A DNA stretch of 64,000 bases from Anseranas semipalmata. Taxonomy: Eukaryota > Chordata > Aves > Anseriformes > Anseranatidae. Positions within the stretch are counted from its first letter, which is position 1; the number at the start of each line of letters is the position of its first letter. Positions 21,557 through 34,673 of this stretch are shown one piece after another. The position numbers and the translations under genes are program-made. The notes beneath the pieces were generated by a model that was given only the letters and a program-made list of their open reading frames with translations, did no database searches and had not been told where the DNA came from. Where the stretch lies: contig VXAA01003006.1 in NCBI GenBank assembly GCA_013399115.1, positions 817,866 through 881,865 on the forward strand, given 5' to 3'.

Positions 21557-24326
21557 CAAGCTTGTGACTGTTATAACAGATGCTTAATAAACACACTATA
21601 TTGTTGTAAATGTCTTGCCCTAATCAAGATTTTACTGATTTCTAGGATGGGTACTCAATGTAATAAGGGACCCTTGGGACAGAGCTCACTGGGTTGTTCT
21701 GTGTACATACATACTGTTTTCATCTGCTAAGTAGATAAGAGTTGTTGAATACAGTATGATTCACTTCTTATCCCCAGCTGCTCAACAATACAGCAATAGA
21801 GCTGCTAAGCAGGTATTGCATTCCAGCCTAAAAGTACGGCAATCAAGGGAAGTGAATTGTGTGCAATATAGTGTGTACAGGATATTTATGCATGAACTGT
21901 TACAAGTTCACTTTTGCATTATGTTCATCATTCATGTTTTACAAGTAAATTTCAAGTCAGAATACATAAAACCTGAAATATGTATTTGTTTACAGTTGAG
22001 GTTAAGGATAGAACAGTAAAAGATGTAGGTCTGAAAAAAAATCCATAAAATTAAAAGCAGTAAAACATGAACACAGATACAAACAATCATAGTTATTAGC
22101 TGGTTGATTTTAGAAAATAATTGTTAAGATTCAGGAACACTGATTTGATTACCAGTACTATGTTGTGGGAGAAGACAAAATTAAATATTTAACATTGACG
22201 TATCTTGTTTATGTGTATGGTGTTGAAGCTGACACCAAATTTAGGATGGAAAGGAGCTAAGTTCTTTCATTTTGAAGTAGTTATCCATATTGATAGAAAT
22301 ATTAGCACTAGCTATTTGATTTGTTCTGAGTTCGATATGTTGCTGTGTTCAACTGGCCCAGGATGAACTCGTATTTTGTATCTTAGTTGTAGACAGTGAA
22401 ATAACAGGCCTGAGCTCACTAGGGTTCTGCTAGAAAGGCTCTGGCAGTCTTTTTCCTTTCTTCTTGCCCTGGATTTTTTTTTTCTCTGAGGGGAAAATAA
22501 ATCAGTATGATTGCTGGAATAAAAACAATTAGGCTCTTTTGCAGCCAATGCATACCTTAGTCTCTAATATTATATTCCAAATTGATTCATATGCAACATG
22601 TATTTTGCTTTGGATATGACAACATATCTGCGGTCTGGCAAAGTCTGCTAGAGTGCCTTATGTACTTTTCCCTCTCTGTTTGAACTGAGAAAATATCGTA
22701 CAGCTATGTTAACTGAATTCAGCCCTACTGCTGTGGGTTGTATGTAGGATTAACGGTGTTGTCCCGATACAAGGGTGCATCGGTCACCTGCCTTTACTCT
22801 AGGATGTCAGGTGCAGTTGAGCGTTGACTATGGCCTTCATACCAGTCTCCATTCTGTAAACGAGAGTCCATCAGTGACTGTGCACTTACTTAAAATATGT
22901 TATATTATCGTAGGCTTAGCCACGCAGTAATACCTTTGGAGACCATACTAATACAATTAAATGTATTGGTATCATTTGCAAACTGTTTCTGTAACTTCTA
23001 TAATCTCATCAAAGTTGCAATGGTTATTGGTTAAATGTAACTATATTTGAGGAGAAAAAGATAGAGAAGCCAATGTAGAATGACTTATAGTGTTTTTTTG
23101 TGAGTATGTTCTTGCCATAGTTAACCATCAAATGACCACGGTGCCTCTGGCTCTAATCTTGCCCTACCTTGTGAGTTAAGCAGGCTTGGGCTGAAACCAG
23201 CATTTGCTGGGTACAGAATAGTGTTGGTGTTGAGTAAGCATCTTATTTCCTGCTAGGTTAGCACTGAGAGAGGAGGTGGAAATGACATAAAGAGGCACTG
23301 TATTTGTTGAAATGCTGTCTTCCACATTAAGTGCAAGTCTGTTATTTTCACCATTTGAACTCATTGAAACTCCTGTGGCACTTCTTACAAGAGATGGGAT
23401 GTAACATGTCTTGGAGAAGTTCAAAGATGTATGCTTCATTTAGAATCTAATTATACAAGCCCAACCTTTATTTTAGCACAGGTCAAGTTATTTTTCTTTG
23501 GCAATGTTTGCCTTTACAATAAGGATTGCGTTAACTTTGTCTGGTGACATACTAGGAAAAGTTCTAGATGTGGTAAAGTTTGTTAGTATCCCTACGAAAT
23601 CTGGGCAGATCTTCCTAGGCATTATGTTGTCTTTCCCACCATAACCTTTGAATGGCAACTGATGTGTTTGAGTCATAGCTGTGTATATGTTGCATGTACA
23701 AAACATGTCCACATTTAGGGTCAAGTATCATGGGACTATTTGTAGGTGTCAGTTCTTTCTAAGGTACTCTAAAGGTATGTGCGTCTATACATAGGCAAAG
23801 GTAAGGGTTGGTAAATTTGTCAGAGATGCAATACCTCTGTTGTCCAACTTAAGTCAGACCTTTGATAATGTAAATTTGCTGTGCAAATTGCCTCTCCCTT
23901 CCAAAATGTCATTATGTTATAGTGTTAGGGGCCTTTGTGCACTGCGCCAACCACAGTGATCAGTTGCTGGAGTAGGGAGACTGGTTGGGTGACCTGGAAG
24001 ACGGTTATGTGGTAGTTTCCCAAACTAACAGTTACGGCACACCTCCAGGTGAGAGTGGGAATTGTATAGAGGGGAGAAAGGAGGGAAATGGGAAGTGCAA
24101 TTGAGAGGCAGTTGATCAGCTTTCTGGTAAAGGATTAAGCCTGCGGCTCTTTGTAATAGGTGTGTCTGGTAAATTCTACTTCTGTTGTGCAATAATTCCT
24201 GACTTTTCAGAAAATCTTTCTAATTGGAATGGAAGGATAAAAATCTAAGTGTCTGCTCAGAGTTGCAACATACCGTTTGAAAAAATGTGACCGTGGATGT
24301 CCTCCCCCATTCTTCCGTCTCCTGAG

Positions 24327-24437
24327 CTGTGAGGTTGGAAGCGCCGGGGTCCTCAGCCCAAAGCCGTCCTGTGGGCAGGCCGCCAGCGAGTAGGAGGCTG
24401 GAAAGCAGCAGGGTTCTGCCGGAAGTCTGCTTGGCAG
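24327..24437 (+). other. Candidate GC-rich exon (about 111 bases)
   Basis: A pyrimidine-rich acceptor (CCCATTCTTCCGTCTCCTGAG) ends at about 24326 and a good donor (TTGGCAG|GTATGA) follows 24437. The segment is clearly richer in G, C and CpG than its surroundings. One frame is open across it (from ATG 24329 past the donor); the peptide is Arg/Ser/Pro-rich and unremarkable. The composition fits an old exon, a 5' non-coding exon or a small regulatory patch. No family is recognised. Confidence 0.22.
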
Positions 24438-27430
24438 GTATGAACGCAGCCTGTGTCTGTCAGAAGACTTACTGGCACCTACACGTTCTCACAAAACATC
24501 TAGTCTTTAGCAGATTGACTTTTATTTTTATTTTTATTTTTTACTGGCTTTGGTTGAGAAATATTTCAGCATAGCCAGTATCAGAATGAAGCGTGTACAT
24601 GTTATTTGGTTCAGTGAGTATGACCATAGATTAGCCGTGGCTGCAAGTTGCTGATATGCTTCTGTTCACCAGAAATAGCTGGAAGCTACGCATATGAAAC
24701 AGTTGAAGTGACTAGGCCCAAATCTGCCACCAAACATGTCCCTCCAAATCCCACTGCCTGCTGTAACAGCTGGGCACACGTACCTATCTGCAGGTGGAAA
24801 TTAGAGCGCTGTAATGCAGGTTTGCAGTCAGCAGCAAAGCTTTGAATCCAAATATCTCACTTATGTAAAGTAAGCAAGTTAAACTACAAGAGGGTGTTTT
24901 CTCATTCTGGCTTTTGGTGCATGAACAAAAACAAATTGTATTTAACTAAGTTGGAAGGGTAAATTTCTTAGACTCAACAAATTCTGCTCTGTGTTTCCAT
25001 AGTAGCTTGATGTTTTTGACTGTGTGACTTTAGAATTGCACGGTGAAATAGTTACATGGCTTCATTTTTGTGCTGATCGCATATTATGAGCTTTATTTTA
25101 CCTGTATTGACGATACTAGCAAAGTCAAAACTTAAACCTGTGTATTTATAGGTCCAAAATAAATTGTGGAAATCCTATTACTCATTCACAGAACCTGTTA
25201 TTTAATTTCATATGATACATTTTCATTTAATAATTTTTACAAATTATTTTGAGAATTAGTCTTCCTTGCTGAAAAATAGTTAGATGCTAGGGAAAGAACA
25301 GTCCATTCTGGTCATCTAGTTCAAGTGATCATAGATGTCTTCTAGTAATTTCTTTGGCTGGAAGACCTGAAGCACATCCTTTATAACCAACAGATAAGAC
25401 TTGGAAGAATTCTTGGTCTCTGGTAGGTACCAGATATCTAGACATTCTTTATTTCTGTCTGAAAGGTTTGAATGTCTGAATAGATACTGACATGCAAAAA
25501 GCTTCTCATCATATGCAATCCTGTTGACAGTAATGGAAGTTACAGAATGTCATAGTAATCAATATCCTGGAGGCACCTTCCTAACCACTACTTCCTAAAC
25601 GGTTTTCTTTTTATCATGTTCATAGCATGGTAACAAAATGAAGAATGTTGTTTAATTTAGAATTATAGTAGATGTAATATATATGTGCAAAGCATATTTA
25701 TTTATGTATATGCATAGAGCACATTCATATTATCGCTGAATGATATCCTGAATAATACCCTATTAAAACTATGACTAACTTGTGATCTAGCATCTATAAA
25801 ATGTTCACAGGCATTGCCTTTAGGAAAAATGTTTGTTTTCTTCTATGCTGCTATTTCAGAAATTCCACACAGTGTCACTGCTTACTAGACTTAGTGCTCT
25901 CCAGGTCTCATGCAGCTTGGTGGCAGGTTAGCCTTCTTTTTTCAAGCAGCATCCTCAAAGAGCTTCCATGTTTTTCTCTTGGGTTGAAAGTGTATAGATA
26001 ATAAATATATCTTTCCACTTCCTCAGACACTGTTTCAAAGGGGAAATTCATCTTTCCACATTATTCAGGCCTTCAGCTTTTTGTTGATGCTTTAGTTCAT
26101 GCATGAGACTGGATGTAAGCTTCTGTGAGATGCCTGTGTGCTATTGCGGGTTAGCTCTGAATCGCACATTCAGTTTCCCAAGGCCACCTGTCAGTCTTTA
26201 AGTTACAGAAACTTTCTGCCAATGTAGAGCTTTTTTGAGAGCTTATGTAAGGGCAAAAATTGAAGTTGGTTTCTCAAGGAAGAAAATAAAGCTGTTTAGC
26301 TACATTCACTAAGGCACTACATAGTCTGTATTCCATGCTTTCTTATGTATGTCAAGGTGATATTATCTTTAATCATACTCTTATTTTGCAACAAAACTAA
26401 TATAATAATTGTTCTACTTTTTAATCAGTGCTCTTGTTCATTTGCTTTTCAAAGTCAAGGGCTCAGAAACACATCACAAGTTCTGCTTGAGAAGCATACT
26501 TGGAATTCCCCAGGGATTGTACTCTGTCACACTGCTCAAGTTACTTGTTTTATTTACTCCTAACCCAAGTGTGAAGAAGTTTATATTATTTGAAAGTGTA
26601 ATGTAATCAAATCTTAGAGTTTATGCCTCAGGTAAGATAGATAGCTCGAGAAGAGGTGGAAAAGCAGCAGTTAGCTGTTTTTTCTATGTGGGATAGATGG
26701 ACTTCCCATTGTGTTGCTCTTTTGTCACATCAGGCAGAGTGATTTGCCCGTGATGTTTCTTTCTAGAAGCAGAAGTCGGTTGGCTTCACTGATACCAAGA
26801 TAGGTAGCGAAGTCACAGTGCTGATTTTTGGAGAGGATGGGTTAAATACATATATAAAGTAGGAATGCCCTGAATTACACCATTGGTCAGTGACTAGACT
26901 TGCTTTACTTTCTGGCAATCAGGTTATGCTGGAAAAATTCCACATGCTTCAAATGCAACTGGATGTGCAGCTTAACAAGTCAGCTCTGCTTCTGTTTTTC
27001 AGTCTTCAGAAGTTCCAGTGCAACACTGGTATTGGAAGGATAGAGATATTCATGACTTTAGGGAACAGTCCTTGCAGGGTGCTGCTGGCATAATCATCAG
27101 CCCAGTAGTCATTCTCCTGGTGAAAGTAACAGAGTAAAACAGTATATTATTTTTTCATGTGTCATACAGTCCTATTTATTACCAAGTTAGGATGACGTGG
27201 CATAGTCATAGTTTCTGCAAATCGTTTTCACCATCTTTCACTTACGTGATCACAACTACTTTTCAACCCAAGCTGCAGCTTTTTAAGATTTTATATGATT
27301 CTGATCATGTAGGACCATACCAACCTCCAGCTGTGTAATTGTGTGTTAGTAGTGTTTGTCTTTTGCAGCTTAGTCTTTCTTCCCTTTTTCCACAAAAGAA
27401 CAACTGTGTGTACAATCGGACATCTACCTA
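24438..27430. other. Unique AT-rich sequence, no gene seen
   Basis: Holds a short (TTTTTA)n run at 24521-24541 and a consensus-like donor (CCTCAG|GTAAGA) near 26630 without a convincing matching acceptor. Frames are short on both strands. Confidence 0.5.
24521..24541 (+). repeat. (TTTTTA)n simple repeat
   Basis: About three and a half imperfect TTTTTA units within a T-rich run. Confidence 0.8.
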
Positions 27431-27800
27431 CTGGAGAAGAGGAGGCTCAGGGGTGACCTTATCGCTCTCTACAGGTACCTTAAAGGAGGCTGTAGTGAGG
27501 TGGGGATTGGTCTATTCTCCCAAGCAAGAAGTGATAGGACGAGGGGGAATGGGCTGAAGTTGCACCAGGGAAGATTTAGGTTAGATGTTAGGAAAAACTT
27601 CTTTACTGAAAGGGTTGTTAGGCATTGGAATAGGCTGCCCAGGGAAGTGGTTGAGTCACCATCCTTGGAGGTATTCAAAAGACGTTTAGATGTAGAGCTT
27701 AGTGATATGGTTTAGTGGAGGACTTGGTAGTGTTAGGTCATAGGTTGGACTAGGTGATCTTGGAGGTCTCTTCCAACCTAAATGATTCTGTGATTCTATG
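27431..27800 (+). mobile_element. CR1 non-LTR retrotransposon, 5'-truncated 3' end (copy 2)
   Basis: Starts at 'ctggagaagaggaggctcagg', runs through the end of ORF2 and the 3' UTR ('ggttggactaggtgatcttgg') and ends in 'ttccaacctaaatgattctgtgattctatg'. The translated blocks include [19 protein letters not shown] and FKRRLD, the usual CR1 C-terminus, with a stop at 27713-27715. The 3' UTR differs from copy 1, so it is a different subfamily. The element is truncated upstream and cannot move. Confidence 0.95.
27529..27715 (+). pseudogene. CR1 ORF2 C-terminal remnant (copy 2)
   Basis: Last part of CR1 ORF2. Landmarks are [27 protein letters not shown] and [19 protein letters not shown]. No reverse transcriptase or endonuclease motif remains. 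The frame is open to the natural stop, implying modest divergence. Confidence 0.85.
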
Positions 27801-30800
27801 GTGAGGTTTTGATGTAAATGTACACCCAGCTGGGTTATCTACATTTAAAAGTATTTCCATCCAAAGCAATGTCCTTTGCCCTTGGCCTAGAAGGTGGTGA
27901 AACTGTATTGTCCATGGGTTAATTTTACAGTCTTTTGAGAGGAATGAAGTTGCACAGATGAACTTAATCTTTAGTGTAAGAGGTTATAGTTTATCTCTGG
28001 AGTGGGGCTGTTATCCACAGTCTTCATTCTGGACCTCAGATGGTGTTTCAGACATGCTGGATTATGGATATAGGCTGCTTGAAAGTAAGGATAAAGAACG
28101 TTAATGCTCACTGGAAAGCCAGTGCAGAGAGTGGGGAAGTTGTCCATTTGCTGGGGAAAAGTTCTGCAGCGTTACTTGCTCTCCAGTGACTTCATGCCCA
28201 GTTATACTGAATTCTGTCAGCTGGGCAGAAAGCGATGAAGACAAGTGGAACTGAGCTCAGCAGAAACGATGAAAGTACAATACATGGTGCCTGCTGGAGG
28301 CATCAGTGAAATCTAAATGCACTCCTAAACTATGGAAAGCACAAAAGCATACACAAGTTCTGCATGGTGGAATTAAGACAGAAACACTATAGACAAATGT
28401 GTGATCAATGCCTCCAACTCAGCATTCTGTGATCATCTGAGCTTCCCTTGTGTGATCGATTTAGCAAAGTCTTTCTGAGTCCATAAGGAGCCTGAAGCAG
28501 TCACTGAGAAGGGCTAACTGCCATGTTTGGGGAAGTGGGATTTTAACTCCAAGATTCACTTTAGTGGAGCATTGGCAGTAACATCCATACTGGGGAACAT
28601 GCTCTGTAAATGGCAGAACTTGCTGACTTCTGTCCCTCCTCTCCAGTCAAGTCTCTCTCTCAAAGGGCCCTGCTGCTGACCTGTAGATGCCATCACTAGA
28701 CGTGGCTGTGAGAATGCCACTGAAACTCTAAACAGCGTCATGCAAGTCTTTAAAATACAATTTAAATCATAGAGAGAGCTACCCTTGTACTTGGAAAAGC
28801 CATTCTCCTCTGTGTTGTTCTGAACAATGGTATGAAGATTTAATCATTTGGACGTTTTATACATTATTGCTCACATGGAAAAAAAAACCTCAAGACTCAG
28901 TTGATTGAAGGTGCTACAGGTACAAATTATCTTATGTGAATAATAATCTGCTCACATACTGAAAAAAAAATGTAGAAATGATCCTTAATATTTGTAGATG
29001 CCATTTGTCTTTCCAGAGATGGTGAATATCAGGAAACAACTTAAAGTTACTTCAGGAGATGGAGTCTGCCTCCAGTTTTGAGAAACCATATAGGAATGAA
29101 AATTGTAAGGGTGTTGGCAGCTCATCCTAGAGTTGCAGGAGGTTGAAGGATTGATGACTTGGCTTATTTGTACAGCTGTTTACTGTCTTGCTTCTACAAT
29201 ACAAGAATACATTTTAAAAATCCTGTAGGTTTCTAGCATGGGGAATAAGACACAAGTATGGAATTCTCTGCCTGGAGTTATCTGCTGCCTTATCTGGTCT
29301 CAGCTGAAACATTCAGAAAAAATGTACAGGATTTACAGGAATTCATTGCAGATAACGAGAATTTGTATAACTATTGCAGCTAGAGAGATTCAGAATATAT
29401 ACCAACCCCAGATGACTACTTATAGTCGCATAATAATTGATCCAATATTCATATCATGCATTTTAAATTGAAATAGCAAAACAAGTTGAGTTGCTATAAC
29501 TACATCAATATTGCCAAACCTTAATAGGCTCAGAAAAATTGAGATTTAAAATATGTATATTCGGGAGATCTTTTTATTTGCCTCTTGACTCTTAAACCTT
29601 GGGGATGCACAGACTGTTTTCAAGCCAATCTCCAACTTGTCATCACAGAGAAATGGATATATGCTGAGTGCAGGAGAGGGGAGAAGGCTGAATAGGAAAC
29701 CACGTGCGTTTTTCATAATCACTTCACTCCAGAAATCAAAGTTTTAGAAACACCAAATATTGCAGGGTATAGTTGAGTAATGAGAGAGTATGTTGTTTGT
29801 ATCTATATTTGTACAGCTTGGATATTTTCTTGTGCAGTTTCTTTGGTAAGTTTTGGAGATTGCCAGGACTGCAGAGCAAATCTGAGAGGCAGACCCTGCC
29901 TGATTCCTTCTCCATCTCCCCCCACTGTTCAAATTCCAGTTTAACACTCTTGATGTTGCTATGGGATCATCAGTGACTTAAGAATAGTTTCTTTTATCTC
30001 TTATGAAATAACTTCACTGAGGCAGCATCACGCAAAGAAACAGGATCAGACCTGGTTTTCTGAGGAAAGACTGTCACTTGCTCACTAACCAGTGCTTCTT
30101 TCTGCACCACTGGGCTTTTCAGCAGTATGCCCTGGAAGTGAAAGCATGAGCAGTTGAACACGGAAGAGCTAATAAAGCCCTAGACAGAAGGTAATACCAT
30201 TCAAAACTTGGTGAGGGAACCCAGCTGATCTCACAGGTATCAGGAACAATTTATCAGTGTTAATATGGCATTCTGCCAGGCAAATTCCCCTTGCTCTGAA
30301 GCCAGCCTGAGTTTACCTGTGAAGCACAGCACTATTCATTACAGAATATCACATGTTTGCAGTAATGTAATTTAATACAAGCACTGTCTGCCTGAGTGTT
30401 CATTAGGCAGACTGTCTGATGCTCTTAAAGTCTAAAGCAATCTCCCCAAATAAGTTTTTGTGTGGACTGAAGAGCAGTTTGAAGGGCTAGCCTATGCCTC
30501 TGAAGCTTTTCTGTTTGTGTAAAGTCATCCACTGACACATTCGTGCTTTAGGTATGTACTGGAATATAGCGCAGGCCTTTCCAGATTCTGGGAAGATCCC
30601 AAAGGATATTTTCTCTACTCTAATACTGGTGAAAATACATTAAATTTTACTTTTTTTTCCTTTAGAAGAATTCAGTATAGTTTAAAGGTTTACAAAGTCT
30701 ATTCACAAGTGCAAGGTATTGTTAGCAGGAATTTCCTTGAAATCCACTGTATGAGCTTCTTTGTTGAATATTCTCCTGAAATTATCATCTTGGCTGTTGA

Positions 30801-33023
30801 AATTCATTGCAGAGCAAAAATGAAAAATGAATTTTTGTACATAATTGCAAGTAATTTTTATTCTAATTTTTCCATGATCTTTCAGCCTTTGACTGCCTCT
30901 CATTTCACAGAGTTAAGCATGCTAACGTCTGCGCTTCCAAATTATTTTTTAGAAACTTTGGATGTGCAAGTCAAGTGAAACTCGCACAGTTCTCATCTCG
31001 GGCTCACTCTGATGCGCTCCGACACACCTAAGCACATTTGTCTCTATTTCCTCTCTCTTCTCTTTCCACTTCTCACTGCGGTACCAGTGTGTCAGAGGCC
31101 TTTTGGAATTTATAGTAAGAGGAACAAGTTTGGCCCTATTAAAAAGGAAGCTAAAATCCCCCTCTTCCTGAGTCTGTTCCATGTTCTATATACTGTGTTT
31201 TCGGGGAAGATCCCCACGTATGCATTCTTATCCAGCGTCACATTGCCATTGCGCACGGGTAAGATACTGTGTCTTGCAGTCAGCATTGTTTTAGGCCTGG
31301 ACAAAGGTGGTTGCCTTCCAGAATGAACTGAGGCACGTTTGCTTAAATGCTTAACTTTCAGTTCTGGCACCACGGGAAGTACCAAGGCATTTGCTGCATG
31401 TCCTGGTAGTGTTTTGTTTGAACACAGTCACACAGTGGCATCATTTCCCCTGAGGCACAGTCTTGGGTCTGTCACGCAGAGACCCCATGAAACATTTCTC
31501 TCCAGCTCAGAATAGGTTTCTTTAAACAAAACAACAAAAAAAACAAGGAGGGGGGAGAAAATAAAAAGGATCGTGCATTTGTCTGTATTTCATAGCTGTG
31601 GAGATCACAATTGTACTGCTAATCTCTAATATGATTAGGCACCAGCTCTAGCTGACGTGTCATGCTGGCAAAGTGCTTGAAGGAATGCCATTATGTTGTT
31701 GGAAATGACATTGGTCATGCAGTAGGGGACAGTCTCCTGTCACACTCTGTAACGAGCCAGTACCCAGTGGAGCTGCAGCACTGGTAAAGCCAGACATGCC
31801 ACCTTCTGCACTGAGATGCAAACCAGATTCCCAACTGCTTGTAGTTACTGCTATCTCACAACACTTTCAGCCAGAGCAGAAATGTTAACCCTCACTGCCT
31901 ATTCCAGTTACAGCCTGGCAGTCATTTTCTGCCTCCTAAATTTAGTTTAGTAGTTGAGACACACTTAGTGCTTTTCATTTCCTGGCCTCAGTTCTTGACC
32001 AGTGGCCCTGGTTCATCGGTGAGAAGAATTACGTGCAGTCATGTGTTTTTAAAGTACATCTGATCAGGTTCATTCCCCTAGGGAGAAAAATCAAAAGCAT
32101 TGAGTGTTTCCCTAGCTGCTGTAGGCCTACACTGAGTGCTTATAAAAGTCCCGTCCAGATTGTGTATTAATGAGTGTTGGAGATGTTTTGATTTTTTTTA
32201 AGCGGATAGAATGGTTTGTATGATCATAAAAATTTGTAAATCACCTTAATTCATTAATTTTTAAAATTTTCTTTAGATCAGCAGACACTGTATTTAAAGA
32301 AAAAAAAAAAGCACACCCACACTCAGGTTTATCATCTGGACTATTATAACTGTCATAAGTTAATTCTCAAGTTATCTTTTCTGCAAGACTTTTTTTATAG
32401 TATAACAAGTGAAGTTTGAGCTCTTTTTTTGAAATTTATCATCTTGTCAAAATGACAGAGCTCATGTGGCATAAAAGGTCAGTTACTATGTTATATATAA
32501 ACTTTTTGTTTTCATCTCCTACTGTTCTTGTAGGGAACTAAAAATGTTTTAGACAACAGATGTGGAACACTTAAAATATTTGGAATGTGTGGGAATATAC
32601 TGAGGGACCACCTGTCCTGGGATGTAAAAGACAGAATCAGTTTGTGAGCACTGTTCATTACATTGACAGTGACAGAGAACAGGAGGAGACGTACAACAAA
32701 AGTAAAGCAGAATGAAAACTACTGGGTAATTGTACAAGGTTGATTTTACTCAAGGATCTAAGGGAAGAAAGGAAAATTAACAAATTCAATATTCATTAAT
32801 ACTTGGTCAATAATCGGTATTTGAGATTCCCTTAGTATGTATAGCCTGAAGCAGTTTTTCTGCTCCGGAAAGTTATGATTAAGAAGAAAAGAAACAGATT
32901 TTATCTGATTTAACCTAAATAAGGTATTTTATTTATTGTTTGACTACTAATAGTCAGATCCTATCTATTTAGGTATAAATTAACAATTACAGCTAATAAT
33001 GACTTTATTGGCTATCCTTTGTG

Positions 33024-33044
33024 AAAAAAAAAAAAAAAAAAAAA
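33024..33044 (+). repeat. Poly(A) tract (A21)
   Basis: Uninterrupted run of 21 A, 134 bases before the single N. No retroposed body is recognisable. Confidence 0.9.
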
Positions 33045-33177
33045 CAATTTACTGAATGCAAACTTTTTTTAACTTCTGATCCAACAACAGCAGGAGAGGG
33101 ATGTCATACCCCACCCCGAAGGTCCTTTACAGATTCAGCACTTCAGTAAAACTTAGAAGATTGTAGCACATTTTAGC

Positions 33178-33178
33178 N
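33178..33178. other. Unresolved base (N)
   Basis: A single N in the sequence 'tttagcnaaaaac', next to a short A run. Indicates assembly or base-calling uncertainty. Confidence 0.98.
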
Positions 33179-33324
33179 AAAAACAATTTACCTGTTGTAG
33201 AAAGCCAAGATTTTGATAATAATTTGGATTCCTTTAGAGCCTGACAATTTCAAGGTAATTTGTTGCCAGTGTCTGTTTTCCTACACATTTACTATTTATT
33301 GACTAAAGTTAACAAATGCTGTTT

Positions 33325-33375
33325 CACAGATGAGGGAACAAAGGCCCAGATAGGATCAGTATGTTGCATTTGCAT
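33325..33375 (-). mobile_element. Possible MIR-like SINE fragment, reverse orientation
   Basis: 'ttcacagatgagggaacaaa' followed by 'ggcccagataggatca' resembles the reverse complement of the MIR 3' core (the 'acagatgaggaaactgaggc...agagaggttaa' motif). Diverged and short. Confidence 0.4.
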
Positions 33376-33454
33376 TTCTTCATTCTGAGTTCTGGCATGT
33401 GAACACCCACGATTCTTTATTATCTTTTCCTTCAATGATTTTTAAAGAGGAGGA

Positions 33455-33525
33455 TATTAAAATTGGGATGATAGCCACTTCCCTGCCTCAGGGAAGAGTT
33501 GTGAAGATGGTTAATGTTTACACCC
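33455..33525 (+). mobile_element. Possible MIR-like SINE fragment
   Basis: 'aaaattgggatgatagcc' followed by 'ctgcctcagggaag' and 'ttgtgaagatggttaatg' follows the order of the MIR 3' region (contracted as 'aaaatggg.ataat....acctcacagggttgttgtgagga.taa'). The agreement in order of blocks makes this one of the better fossil calls here. Confidence 0.5.
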
Positions 33526-34648
33526 GTTGCCCCCTCTTTTCCTCACTCCAGCTGCTGCATGAAGCTGCCACTTCTCTGGTCCAGGTTACAGTGCAAGGGG
33601 AAGGTGTTGCTCTGTGGTTTTGCCCATAGACCAGTATAGGCTGGGAAACAGTGTAGCAGACCTTGTTCTAAAAAAAATGAAAATGATATATAAATTAGAA
33701 ATTCACACAGATTCATTCCTCTCGCTTGACGGACTTTGGAAACAGTGAAGCCTGGTTGTACTTTATGGCTTAGATCTCATTCTAAATTTTGGGGATGGAT
33801 GTGAAGCTGACCTTCAGAACCGCAATCTGTGTCTGACACTAGATGCACAGAATCAGCGAATGAAAAAACTGTTGGTGCGTTCTCTTGATTAGGACTGATA
33901 GGAGAAGTCAGGATATACATTAGCTGTGTTTCCCACAGCGAGTACAATTCTCCCTGCCCTCCTATATAATGGCTCGCTGCTGTATACTGTGCAAACAAAT
34001 TACGTGTACTGTGGGAGCCACAACTTTAAATTTCTCAACCTTTTTGCATGCAAAAATCTAGAATTAATTACGCTTTTTTACATTTAAAGTTCTTAGCTAG
34101 CTGGAGGGAGGTCTTTGTGATTAAAGGAAGCAGGTTTCATTGAGCTAGACGAGTTGTGATCTGTCCTCTTTTTCACCTCCCCTCAGGGCAAAGACCAACA
34201 GCTTGAGGGTGACCCCTTCAAGAAGTTTCACTGAAAAGGAAGATGAGAAAGGCTGGACAGGCTCTTTCTAATGCTCTGCACTGGAGCCAGGAAAAGGCAG
34301 CTGTTTCTAGCCTTTCTGCTTTTTTTTCTTTTTTTTTTTTTCCCCCTTTCCTGGGGGCTGAGGTCTGGGCTTGCTGCCATATCTGTTTGTCTGTCTGTCT
34401 CATGTTGTTTTTCTCAGAGAGCTTCAGAGGCCAGTTGCCCATAGTCAGTTGCTGGGAACAGAGGTTGTTCCTTGTATCGTCTTAACTCTCCATGCCAGAG
34501 CGTTCATGCTTGAATAGGAAACAGCAAGATCTGTCAAAATAGCCCTTTTCTTTGGCGCTTTGAGGCTGCATTCTCCACGGCCATCTGTTCCCTTTCACCC
34601 TTTTGGACAATGTTGCTATTTGAAACCAAGCACTCTGCTCTCTCCTTT

Positions 34649-34673
34649 CCCCTTGCCCTCCTCCCCCACCCCC
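34649..34673 (-). other. G-quadruplex-type motif on minus strand
   Basis: On the minus strand the G runs are 5, 5, 3 and 4, separated by loops of 1, 4 and 3 bases, which satisfies the classical G3+N1-7 rule. Whether it folds or has any role is unknown; it sits in a pyrimidine-rich stretch with no nearby gene. Confidence 0.5.

Larger units (their letters stand above)
14054..24326. other. Ten kilobases of unique sequence; intronic or intergenic
   Basis: I see no supportable gene. Contents: a MIR-like trace at 16015-16080, an A-tract at 16271-16285, a 16-bp palindrome at 16802-16817, a GC-richer patch at 17.9-18.6 kb with overlapping chance frames on both strands, a pyrimidine-rich stretch at 19.7-19.9 kb, and an A/GAA microsatellite at 21524-21556. 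The plus-strand frame at 15221-15553 (110 codons) has no recognisable features. Confidence 0.5.
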
